Below, piece by piece: positions 33,813 to 41,494 of a stretch of DNA of 64,000 nt; position 1 is the first letter of the stretch; each line of letters opens with the position of its first letter. A program made the translations under genes and the position numbers. The notes beneath the pieces were generated by a model, which worked only from the letters and a program-made list of their open reading frames with translations, was not told where the DNA came from and did not search any database. Source of the DNA: Archangium sp. (GTDB taxonomy: Bacteria > Myxococcota > Myxococcia > Myxococcales > Myxococcaceae); the NCBI GenBank assembly GCA_016792935.1, contig JAEUJS010000708.1, positions 1-64,000 on the forward strand, in the 5' to 3' direction.

Positions 33813-34805
33813 ATGGACCTCGAAGCCCACCTGCGTCACCACCCCGATGACGAGAAGACGTGGGCGGTCTACGGCGACGTCCTCGAGAGCAAAGGCGACG
33901 TTCGCGGCGAGCTGATTCGGCTCGAGCAACTCGCGAGCGGCCAGAGCGAGACCGACGCGAAGCGCGAGAAGACGCTCAAGTCCATCGCGGCGCTGGTGAC
34001 GAAGCACAAGAAGACGTGGTCCGGCGACGCACCTGGTGAGTTGCGCTGGAAGCACGGCTTCGTGGTGGGCCTCGCGACGCGGTGGACCGAGGAGAGCGCT
34101 GAATCGCTTCCGCGTTTTCTCGCGTCCGACCACGCGCGACTGCTTCACACGCTCGCCATCACCGGCTTCGGTGAACAAGAGGACGCGTTCGACGAAGAAG
34201 AGTTCGACGAGGAGAGTGGCGTCGCGATCAGCACCGTCGACGCCGCCATCTCGCACCCCGCGCTGAAGGCCGTGCTCGCGCTCGACCTCTCGCGCGTCAT
34301 CACGCTGAGCTTCGCGTACTGCCAGATGGGGGAAGCCGGCATCGAATTGCTCGCTGCCGCGCCCGCGCTCGGTGGCGTCGAGCAGCTCGACCTCCGCTAC
34401 AACTTCATCGGCGCGAAGGGACTCGCCCGGCTCCTCGACGCGAAGTTCCTTCCTTCGATGCGTGTGTTGCATCTGCAGGCCAACGCGATTGATGCGAAGG
34501 CAGCGAAGGCGTTCACGTCGGCCGTGTTGCCGAAGCTCGAAGCGCTCGACCTGCGTCAGAATCCGCTCGAACCGGCCGGAGCGAAGGCACTCGCTACAGC
34601 TCCGTTTCTCTCGCAACTCAAGCGACTCGATCTCGCGCGTCACGACGTCGGAGCCGCCGGAGCGAAAGCACTCGCCGCCGCTCCGCTCGCGCCATCACTC
34701 AAGACCTACTGGAGGGCTTTGCATGCCGACCCCACCCCGTGGCCAGGCGAAGGTGAAGTCGAAGACGACGACGAAGGTGACGAAGGAGACCAGGCCGAAG
34801 ACTGA
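33813..34805 (+). CDS. TIGR02996-like protein with leucine-rich repeats
   Basis: This 330-residue protein starts with a TIGR02996-like segment (HPDDEKTWAVYGDVLESKGD, then VRGELIRLEQL) and continues with leucine-rich repeats from about 170 to 300: units near 23-27 residues, such as VEQLDLRYNFIGAKGLARLL, MRVLHLQANAID and LEALDLRQNPLEPAGAKALA. The C-terminal tail is acidic (EDDDEGDEGDQAED). The ATG at 33813 gives the standard domain start. Its last 83 bases overlap the start of the next gene in another frame. It likely serves protein-protein contact, with no enzyme motif. Confidence 0.72.
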   Translation: MDLEAHLRHHPDDEKTWAVYGDVLESKGDVRGELIRLEQLASGQSETDAKREKTLKSIAALVTKHKKTWSGDAPGELRWKHGFVVGLATRWTEESAESLPRFLASDHARLLHTLAITGFGEQEDAFDEEEFDEESGVAISTVDAAISHPALKAVLALDLSRVITLSFAYCQMGEAGIELLAAAPALGGVEQLDLRYNFIGAKGLARLLDAKFLPSMRVLHLQANAIDAKAAKAFTSAVLPKLEALDLRQNPLEPAGAKALATAPFLSQLKRLDLARHDVGAAGAKALAAAPLAPSLKTYWRALHADPTPWPGEGEVEDDDEGDEGDQAED

Positions 34806-36738
34806 GTACGCGGCGCTCCGCGACCGGTTCTTCGAGCTGAGCGCGTCCAAACAGAGAGACGCCAAGTTCCTCGAGCAGGTCGAGGCGCTCGAGACGCCGG
34901 GCATCGCGCGCGTCGATGGCCTTCCCGTCAGCGCGTGGCCGACGAAGCGCTTCAAGGCGGTGCGCTTCTTCGACCCTGACGTGCTCGACCCGAAGTTGCG
35001 CGACGTCTTCGCACGGCCGCTTCCGCACGTCCCGCACCTCGCCGCGGCCTTCATCGACCCGGCCGACCTCTCGTTCCGCAACTTCGAGAACATCGTCGGC
35101 CTCGATGGCTTCTTCGGAGAGACGAAGCTCTCACTCGGGAGCCGCTCGCGCTTCGGCAAGAAAGACGTCTACGCGTTCAGCCTCGACGCCAGCGATGAGG
35201 TGAAGGCGCGGCTGTTGCAGCTCGATTCGCTCGACCTCTACGCGACTCCGCTCAATCGTGGCTCACGCGGTGGGCAGCGCTTCATCTTCCATTCCGCCGA
35301 GCTGGCCGACGCGCTCACCGTCGCGGTGAAGCAGGGGCTTCAGCCCGGCGGCGCCGCCAGCACACACGGGCTCGGCAAGTCACTGCTCGGCGGCTTCGTG
35401 CACGTGAACCCGGTGTTCCGCTGCAATCGCTTCGAGCCTGACGACGAGAAGTTCCATCAGCACTTCGACACGCCGTACTTCGACCCCGCGCGCAAACACG
35501 TCAGCCGATGGACTCTGCTCCTCTACCTGACTGGTGGAACGGGAGAGCCCTCGCTCTCGGTCGAGGGCGAAGAGGTGCTCGGCAAAGTCGCGCCGTTCAC
35601 CGCGGTGGTGCTCAATCAGAAGTACGCGCACGAAGGCAGTCCGTACGTCGATGGCCGCAAGGTCTTCCTCCGCACCGAGCTCATCTTCGAAGAGACCGAC
35701 CTCGAGCATGACCCGCGCATCGCGCAGACCTTCGCGAAGGCCGTGTATCTGACGGGAGAGAGCGTGTTCGCGCCCGAGCTCGAGCGCTTCGCCGAAGCTG
35801 CATACAACCGCGCCGCCGCGTCGCACTGGCGCGCGAAGGTGCCCGACGTGAAGAGCGAGCCGCTGCTCCACAAGCGCTTCCGCGGGCTGTCCTTCGTCAC
35901 CAACGGCTACGACTGGTGGTTCCCTGCGGTGATGGATGTGAAGGAGGCAGCGGCGTTGGCGCTGGTCGACTTCTTCAACGCCGAGGTCGCGGGCAAGCCG
36001 TTCCGAGCGCAGTGCGAGTCGAAGCCCACGACCGCCGCTCCGCCCGAGGTGCTGAAGAACGCGAAACCCGTCGACGCAGTGGGCACGCTCGACAAGGCGC
36101 TGCTCTTCCCCGCGCCGGAAGAGCCGAACGACGCCTGTTGTCCCTTCCATGCGCCGAACTTCGACCCCACGCGCCACACCGAAGTGCTCGACCTCTATTG
36201 CGCAGCGCAGACCTTCGCGCGTGAGCGCATCTTCCCCGCGCCGGTGATGGTGATGGGCGAAGAGGTGTTGCTCGACCCGAGTCGCTTCGTCGTCGAGGCC
36301 GACCGCGTGCACGTGTTGTCGGACAAGCGCCTCGCTCCGGTGAACTTCGCCGCGTGTTGGAACTACGGAGGCTCACCCGAGGCGTACGTCGGCGTCGAGG
36401 CGCGCGTGACGACGCTCCAGCCCCTCGTTCCTCCGATGCTCTTCTCGCGCGAAGGAGACACCTGGCACCTGCGCCTCGACTTCTTCCGCAACGACTGGCT
36501 CGTGAAGAACCAGGTCGAGCAGGTGCCCGTGCCTTCCATCGGCGCGGTCGACCCGAACGACGCAGAAGAATGGGACTGGGACAGCGAAGACGGCGAAGCG
36601 CAGCAGAGCTGGCTGGACGCCGCGCAGAAGGTCGAAGCGAAGGTGAGGAAGTCGGCTCCGAAGGCGAACACGTGGTGGGGCGCCGACTCGCCGCTGCTGC
36701 GTGAGCTCAACTCGTATCGCCGTCTCGGTCAGCGCTGA
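34723..36738 (+). CDS. 2-oxoglutarate/Fe(II)-dependent oxygenase-like protein
   Basis: This 671-residue cytoplasmic protein has a 2OG-Fe(II) dioxygenase core near 185-340. The iron motif is HFDTPYFD (His and Asp) with distal His in KYAHEGSPYVDG, and Arg in KVFLRTELIFEE is the expected 2-oxoglutarate-binding residue. Such enzymes hydroxylate proline, lysine or small molecules. The C-terminal half is unfamiliar, with Cys-rich DACCPFHAPN and a long acidic tail (DPNDAEEWDWDSEDGEA). The ATG at 34723 follows GGAGGG and lies inside the preceding gene, whose end overlaps it by 83 bases. The N-terminal 20 residues are lysine-rich. The target is unknown. Confidence 0.72.
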   Translation: MPTPPRGQAKVKSKTTTKVTKETRPKTEYAALRDRFFELSASKQRDAKFLEQVEALETPGIARVDGLPVSAWPTKRFKAVRFFDPDVLDPKLRDVFARPLPHVPHLAAAFIDPADLSFRNFENIVGLDGFFGETKLSLGSRSRFGKKDVYAFSLDASDEVKARLLQLDSLDLYATPLNRGSRGGQRFIFHSAELADALTVAVKQGLQPGGAASTHGLGKSLLGGFVHVNPVFRCNRFEPDDEKFHQHFDTPYFDPARKHVSRWTLLLYLTGGTGEPSLSVEGEEVLGKVAPFTAVVLNQKYAHEGSPYVDGRKVFLRTELIFEETDLEHDPRIAQTFAKAVYLTGESVFAPELERFAEAAYNRAAASHWRAKVPDVKSEPLLHKRFRGLSFVTNGYDWWFPAVMDVKEAAALALVDFFNAEVAGKPFRAQCESKPTTAAPPEVLKNAKPVDAVGTLDKALLFPAPEEPNDACCPFHAPNFDPTRHTEVLDLYCAAQTFARERIFPAPVMVMGEEVLLDPSRFVVEADRVHVLSDKRLAPVNFAACWNYGGSPEAYVGVEARVTTLQPLVPPMLFSREGDTWHLRLDFFRNDWLVKNQVEQVPVPSIGAVDPNDAEEWDWDSEDGEAQQSWLDAAQKVEAKVRKSAPKANTWWGADSPLLRELNSYRRLGQR

Positions 36739-36759
36739 ACACTGCCCTGGAACCGACAG

Positions 36760-36827
36760 GTCGATTTCGTGCCCGAGTCATCGACTTGCTTTTGGGCACG
36801 AAATCGACATGTGGACGATTTCGTGCC
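36760..36827 (+). promoter_or_regulatory. Triple repeat (inverted plus direct) before an ATPase gene
   Basis: GTCGATTTCGTGCCC (36760-36774) is perfectly inverted at 36794-36808, with 19 bases between. A third copy (GACGATTTCGTGCC, 36814-36827) lies in the same direction as the first, ending 11 bases before the chosen ATG at 36839. This could be an operator for autoregulation. It is not followed by a T-run, so it does not look like a terminator for the preceding oxygenase gene. Confidence 0.6.
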
Positions 36828-36838
36828 AGAAGAACCTG

Positions 36839-38293
36839 ATGCGTTCCGGGCACCAAAGCGACGAGGGCTTCATCGGGCGAGCACGTGAGCGCGCCGAGTT
36901 TGTTGCATTGTTTCAGCGCAAGGGCGCGTCACTGGTCACCTGTCTGGGTCGACGGCGCATCGGCAAGAGCCGCTTCATCGCCGAGTGTGCGCGCCAGGCC
37001 GACCTCTTTCTCTCGTTCAGTGGGCTCGCGCCGCGCGAGGGCCTCGGAAAGCAGGAACAGCTTCTGGCCTTCGCTGAACAGCTCGCGAAGCAGACCAAAA
37101 TGCCGCGCGTGGCGCTCGACAGCTGGCCGACTGCCCTTCGACTCCTCGACAGTCAGTTGCCCACGACTGGCTCGGTGGTGGTGGTTCTCGACGAGATCTC
37201 GTGGATGGCGATTGGCGATCGCGACTTCGCAGGCCACCTCAAGACCGAGTGGGACGAACGTCTCTCGAAGCGTCGCGGGCTGATTCTCGTGCTGTGCGGC
37301 TCGGTGTCGTCGTGGATCGAGGAGAACATTCTCAACAGCACCGGCTTCGTCGGCAGGTGCACCTGGCAGTTTCACTTGAAGCCGTTGCCTCTCGACGAGT
37401 GCGCAGCTTTCTGGGGCACGCGCTCGTCACGTGTGAGCGCCGCCGAGAAGTGGCGCATGTTGGCCGTCACTGGCGGGGTTCCCGGCTACCTCGAGCAGGT
37501 GCTGCCATCGAAGACCGCCGACGAGAACGTCGAGCGGCTCTGCTTCAACCCGAGCGGCATGCTGTTTCACGAATGCCGACGAATCTTCCACGACATCTTC
37601 AGCCGCCGCGCTGGCGCCTACGAGGCAATCGCCGCGACCCTCGCCGCTGGGCCCAGAACGCTGCAGGAAATTGGTGACGCCCTGGGCCGCGAGCGCGGCG
37701 GTTCGCTCGGAGATGCGTTGCGCGACCTCGAACTCGCAGGCTTCTTGCGCCGCGATGCGTTCTGCGACCCCCTCACCGGGAAGACGCGGCCTCGGGAGCA
37801 CCGCTACCGCGTCTGCGACCCGTATCTGCGCTTTCACCTCAAGTACGTCGCGCCGAACGAAGAGCGCATCAACAAGGGGCTGTACCAACACGCATCATTC
37901 GAGAGGCTCGAGGCGTGGGACACCATCATGGGGTTGCAGTTCGAGGCGCTGGTGCTCGACAGCCAGGAAGTGCTCTTCAAGCGCCTCGGGCTTGCCAATC
38001 GCGCGGTGCTCAACGCCGGGCCGTATGCGCAGGGCAAGACCCTGCGACGTGAGGCGTGTCAGATCGACTTCCTCATTCGCACCCGGGAGTCCCTGTACAT
38101 CGTCGAGCTGAAGTGCCGACGTGTGGTCGGCGTCGATGTCATCGCCGACGTGAAGCGGAAGATCGAGCGGCTCAAGCTGCCGAAGGGGCAGTCGTTTCGA
38201 GCCGTGCTGGTCCACACAGGCAAGCTCGACCCCGCGGTCGAGGAGTCGGACTACTTCGACGTCATCATCAACGCCGACGAGTGGCTGAGCTGA
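36839..38293 (+). CDS. Archaeal-type AAA ATPase with a C-terminal nuclease-like domain
   Basis: This 484-residue protein resembles the ATPase family found with DUF234 or DUF4143 tails. Walker A is GRRRIGKSRF, Walker B VVVVLDEISWM, and VTGGVPGYLEQV is a well-known family element. A winged-helix part (about 285-345, RTLQEIGDALGRERGGSLGD) follows. The last ~130 residues have CQIDFLI and YIVELKCRR, fitting a PD-(D/E)xK nuclease-like fold. These proteins often appear as mobile, toxin-like or defence-like solitary genes; the role is unclear. The ATG at 36839 is used; ATG at 36809 is in frame but would lie in the repeat. The gene is preceded by the triple repeat. Confidence 0.75.
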   Translation: MRSGHQSDEGFIGRARERAEFVALFQRKGASLVTCLGRRRIGKSRFIAECARQADLFLSFSGLAPREGLGKQEQLLAFAEQLAKQTKMPRVALDSWPTALRLLDSQLPTTGSVVVVLDEISWMAIGDRDFAGHLKTEWDERLSKRRGLILVLCGSVSSWIEENILNSTGFVGRCTWQFHLKPLPLDECAAFWGTRSSRVSAAEKWRMLAVTGGVPGYLEQVLPSKTADENVERLCFNPSGMLFHECRRIFHDIFSRRAGAYEAIAATLAAGPRTLQEIGDALGRERGGSLGDALRDLELAGFLRRDAFCDPLTGKTRPREHRYRVCDPYLRFHLKYVAPNEERINKGLYQHASFERLEAWDTIMGLQFEALVLDSQEVLFKRLGLANRAVLNAGPYAQGKTLRREACQIDFLIRTRESLYIVELKCRRVVGVDVIADVKRKIERLKLPKGQSFRAVLVHTGKLDPAVEESDYFDVIINADEWLS

Positions 38294-38382
38294 CGCCGCT
38301 CGCCCGACCGCTCGACCCGAGACTTCGACCGCTCGCCCACTCGCCCCCGCCCCACGCGGCGCCGCCGGTCAACGTGGCGACC

Positions 38383-39051
38383 ATGAACGCTCCCGTGGCT
38401 CCGAAGCTCATCAGATCAGCCGACGAGTCGGCTGGGGCAGTCATCGATGGCACCGCGCATTCCGCCGACGAGCTTCGTGAAGCAGTCACGCGTCCTCACG
38501 AGTTGCTGCAGCTCGTGCTCACGCAACGTGAGCGGCTCTTCACGTCCGTCGCGCGCGCCTCGAATCTCTGGTGGCTCGTCGGAGCGATGTTGCTGGGCAC
38601 CGCTCTCTACGCGGTCCCCTTCGGCGTCGTGCTCGACGGGCTGCACTTCTGGAAGGTGCCGGCGCTGCTGCTCGGCTCGGTCGCCATCTGCGCGCCGTCG
38701 CTCCACGTCGTGGGAGCCTTCGTCGGCACGCGCCTCTCGCTCCCGCAGACGTTGAGCCTCAGTCTGCTCATCTGCTCCGTCGCCTCGCTCTTCACGTTCG
38801 GCTTCTTCCCCATCATGTGGTTCCTCGGAGCGACCGTCGGAGACGGGGCGACCGCGCGCGCCCTCGCCGGCTTGTTGCTCAGCGTCTCGGTGCTCGCGGG
38901 CGTCGCGCACTCGCTGCGCTCCCAACACGCCGTCGGAAGACTGCGCGAGTTCCGCGGGCCGCTGACGCCGCTCTTCTTGCTGTGGACCGTGCTCTTCCTC
39001 TTCATCACCTGGCGGCTCGCGCTCGTGCTCGACCTCGGAAGCAGCACGTGA
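38383..39051 (+). CDS. Polytopic membrane protein of unknown function
   Basis: This 222-residue protein has a soluble N-terminal part (about 1-60) and about five hydrophobic segments from 62 onward, including LWWLVGAMLLGTALYAVPFGVV, VPALLLGSVAICAPSLHVVGA and TPLFLLWTVLFLFITW. I do not recognise the family. ATG at 38383 is used; a GTG at 38374 is in frame. The stop overlaps the next gene's GTG start (GTGA), indicating a membrane pair. The 89-base gap before it is low-complexity CGCTCGCCC-type sequence. Confidence 0.6.
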   Translation: MNAPVAPKLIRSADESAGAVIDGTAHSADELREAVTRPHELLQLVLTQRERLFTSVARASNLWWLVGAMLLGTALYAVPFGVVLDGLHFWKVPALLLGSVAICAPSLHVVGAFVGTRLSLPQTLSLSLLICSVASLFTFGFFPIMWFLGATVGDGATARALAGLLLSVSVLAGVAHSLRSQHAVGRLREFRGPLTPLFLLWTVLFLFITWRLALVLDLGSST

Positions 39052-39704
39052 AACGCATCGTCTTCACGCTCATCGCAGCCGCGGGCGCGTACGGCTTTTC
39101 CATCGGCTGCGTGCACTCGCTGCGGTACGGCGTACACAACGTCATCAAGTTCCCGCTCTTTCTTCTCGTCACCGCGAGCGTCTGCGGACTTGCGTATTTC
39201 GTCGTCGCGAGCGCGTTCGGAGCGGGCCTCAAGTTCGCGCAGGTGCAGACGCTGAGCTTCTCGTTGTTCCGCGACGCGTCGGTGTTGCTCGCGAGCTTCG
39301 CGACGGTGAGCCTGTTTCTCTCGCTCGCGCTGCAGCGGCCCGACGCGAAGGGCCTTCACGAGTACCCGCTCTTCATGGCGGCGAACGTGGTGCTCATCGG
39401 GTTCTGCGGAGTGGTCGCGTTGCTCCGCCAATCGCGCGACGTGCTCACGTCGACCACGCTGACGCGAACGCGCGCCGGTGTGCTCGTCGCCTGCTGGCTC
39501 GCGCTCTCACTCTTCGTCGGCAGTCAGGCGGCGTGGTTCTTCCGGCCCTTCTTCGGAGTCGCCACCATCAGCGCCGACGCGACGCCGTTCTTCCTGGGCA
39601 CGCAGCCCGACTTCCGCGGAGCGACGAGCTTCTACGAGGCGCTGTGGGACCTGTTCGATCCGCCGAACGAAACGCGCATCGAGTTCGAGCGCGTCACGGA
39701 CTGA
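39048..39704 (+). CDS. Second polytopic membrane protein of the pair
   Basis: This 218-residue protein has about five membrane segments, for example VFTLIAAAGAYGFSIGC, FPLFLLVTASVCGLAYFV, PLFMAANVVLIGFCGVVALL and GVLVACWLALSLFVGSQ, with an extracytoplasmic C-terminal tail (TPFFLGTQPDFRGATSFYEA). It resembles its upstream neighbour in layout, which together suggests a two-subunit membrane complex or an old duplication. The GTG at 39048 overlaps the upstream stop (GTGA). No function can be assigned. Confidence 0.6.
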   Translation: MKRIVFTLIAAAGAYGFSIGCVHSLRYGVHNVIKFPLFLLVTASVCGLAYFVVASAFGAGLKFAQVQTLSFSLFRDASVLLASFATVSLFLSLALQRPDAKGLHEYPLFMAANVVLIGFCGVVALLRQSRDVLTSTTLTRTRAGVLVACWLALSLFVGSQAAWFFRPFFGVATISADATPFFLGTQPDFRGATSFYEALWDLFDPPNETRIEFERVTD

Positions 39705-39777
39705 TCACGTCGAGGAGGACCATCGTTCAGCGCAACAACGTGCCCAGCAGCGACACCCGGCTTGTCAGTTCCCCGCA

Positions 39778-40345
39778 GTGACGAGCGACTCCGCCGAAGC
39801 GACGTTTCTCGCAGCCGTTGGCTGCGTCATTGGCGTGATCGCGACCAGCAGCAACCCTTTCACGGCAGGCGCCTCTCCGGTCTTGGTTGGAGTCGCGATC
39901 GCGCTCGCAGCTGGCGGTCGATGTCGTCGGTGGCCCAATTCCTGTCGCTCTCACGGTTGTTGATCGCCGGCTTCGTGTTGGTGATGACAAGAAGGCGGAG
40001 CGCGTTCTGGATCAAGACGTCCTCGCGCTCGTGCGGAATCGTGTCGCTGCGGAAATCGGTCGACGGTCGTTTGCGGTTGGCGAGGGCGAAGCAATGCTGG
40101 TCGAGTTGCTCGAGTTCTCGTGGGACTGGGTACGAGTTCAGCTCATGGGGCTCGTCGCTCGTGCCGACGCTGGATTTCGCATGCGCGTCTCTTTTCGCGG
40201 ACAGACCGCCATTTTTCATGGGGAGCGTTCGCGCCAGGAATCGTCAGCCCTTCAGCTCATCGCCGACCAGCTCGAACTCGCGATGGACGACGCGATGCGC
40301 TCTCTTGGCGAGTGGTCGGGTCTGGCGCCACCAACTGGTCCTTGA
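39778..40345 (+). pseudogene. Probable frameshifted gene
   Basis: Two frames together look like one protein. From the GTG at 39778, frame 1 encodes TSDSAEATFLAAVGCVIGVI and on to about 39915, with no stop until 39963. From about 39905, frame 2 encodes AVDVVGGPIPVALTVVDRRL, continuing to a stop at 40345. A single-base shift between about 39895 and 39925 would join them into a protein of about 188 residues. It could be a true pseudogene, a sequencing error, or two unrelated ORFs. No family is recognised. Confidence 0.4.
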
Positions 40346-40350
40346 ACGCT

Positions 40351-41481
40351 TCACTCGTCTGTGTCGTGTGACGTCTCAACGCGACCCGCGGAGACCCGGA
40401 ACCACTTCGTGTCTGCACCCGCGGCCTTCCGCACCAGCGCCGCATCCGTCGTCGTCAGCAACGTCTGCGCACCCGACTCGGCGAGGTAGTTCATCAAGAA
40501 CGCGTTGCGCTCCGGGTCCAACTCGCTCGACACGTCGTCGAGCAGCAGCAACGGCAGAAACCCATTCTGCGCCGCGAGGTTTTCGATCTCCGCGACCTTC
40601 CACGCCAACACCAGCGCGCGGCTCTGCCCCTGACTCGCGTACGCGCGCGCCGACTTCTCACCGAGCGTGATGTCGACGTCATCCGCGTGTGGACCGACCG
40701 AAGTGAAGCCGCGCTCCACGTCGCGCGTCAGCCGTGCGTCGAGGCGCGACAACATGCGCTCCGCCAATTCGTTCTCCGACGCGGTGCCGAACGCGAGCCC
40801 GTCACCCAGATGCGCGGGCTCGTAGAACCAGGTCGCTTCCAATTCCGAGCGGCCGATTCGCTGAAACGCCGCGCGTGCGCGTTCTGACAACGCAGCCATC
40901 AACGTGCGACGACGCACCCACAGCCGCGCGCCCAGCTTCGAGAGCGTCGCGTCCCACGCCTGCAGGTGACTCATCGGCGCGCGGTCTTTGAGCAGCCGGT
41001 TGCGATTCTTCAGCGCGCGCCCGTACTCGCGGCTCTCGTCGAGATACGCGGGCTGCACGTTGAACACGCTGCGATCGAGAAACGCGCGCCGCCCATCGGG
41101 GCCGCCCTTCACCACGCTCAAGTCATCCGGAGTGAACGCCACCACCGACACGCCGCCGAAGTACGCCTCGAGCGACGACGCGCGCTTTCCGTCGACGAAC
41201 GCGGTGCGTCCTCCGGGAATCACCTCGACCGAAATCTCTCTCTCCGCTCCGGCGATGAGGAACTTTCCGGTGACGCGCGCCTCGTGTTCTCCGAAGCGAA
41301 TCAGTTCCTGCAGCTTGTTGGCGCGCAGCGGCTTCAACGTCGCGAGCAGGTACAGCCCCTCGAGCAGATTCGTCTTCCCCTGACCATTCTGCCCGACGGC
41401 GATGGTCGCGCGCGCCGATGGTTCGAGCGTCAGCGCCTCGAGGTTCCGAAAGTTCCGGTAGCTCAGCGAAAGCAGCCGCAC
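40351..41481 (-). CDS. recF: DNA replication and repair protein RecF
   Basis: RecF is an SMC/ABC-like ATPase that loads RecA at gaps with RecO and RecR. This 376-residue copy is complete. It begins VRLLSLSYRNFRNLEAL, has Walker A GQNGQGKTNLLEG, signature ASQGQSRALVLAW and Walker B PLLLLDDVSSELD. The GTG at 41481 follows AGGGG; the upstream open frame overlaps the preceding lipoprotein gene and has no RecF-like sequence. Unlike many bacteria, no dnaA, dnaN or gyrB is adjacent. The end abuts the pseudogene candidate on the other strand. Confidence 0.95.
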   Translation of the reverse strand: MRLLSLSYRNFRNLEALTLEPSARATIAVGQNGQGKTNLLEGLYLLATLKPLRANKLQELIRFGEHEARVTGKFLIAGAEREISVEVIPGGRTAFVDGKRASSLEAYFGGVSVVAFTPDDLSVVKGGPDGRRAFLDRSVFNVQPAYLDESREYGRALKNRNRLLKDRAPMSHLQAWDATLSKLGARLWVRRRTLMAALSERARAAFQRIGRSELEATWFYEPAHLGDGLAFGTASENELAERMLSRLDARLTRDVERGFTSVGPHADDVDITLGEKSARAYASQGQSRALVLAWKVAEIENLAAQNGFLPLLLLDDVSSELDPERNAFLMNYLAESGAQTLLTTTDAALVRKAAGADTKWFRVSAGRVETSHDTDE

Positions 41482-41494
41482 AAAGCCCCTGGCT

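Noticed and set aside
32430-34643. Long antisense ORF (737 codons)
   Set aside because: It opposes the Cys-rich lipoprotein and the LRR gene, which have signal, lipobox and repeats.
36739-36828. Repeats before the ATPase as a terminator for the oxygenase gene
   Set aside because: No T-run and a 19-base loop; the third copy suggests an operator instead.
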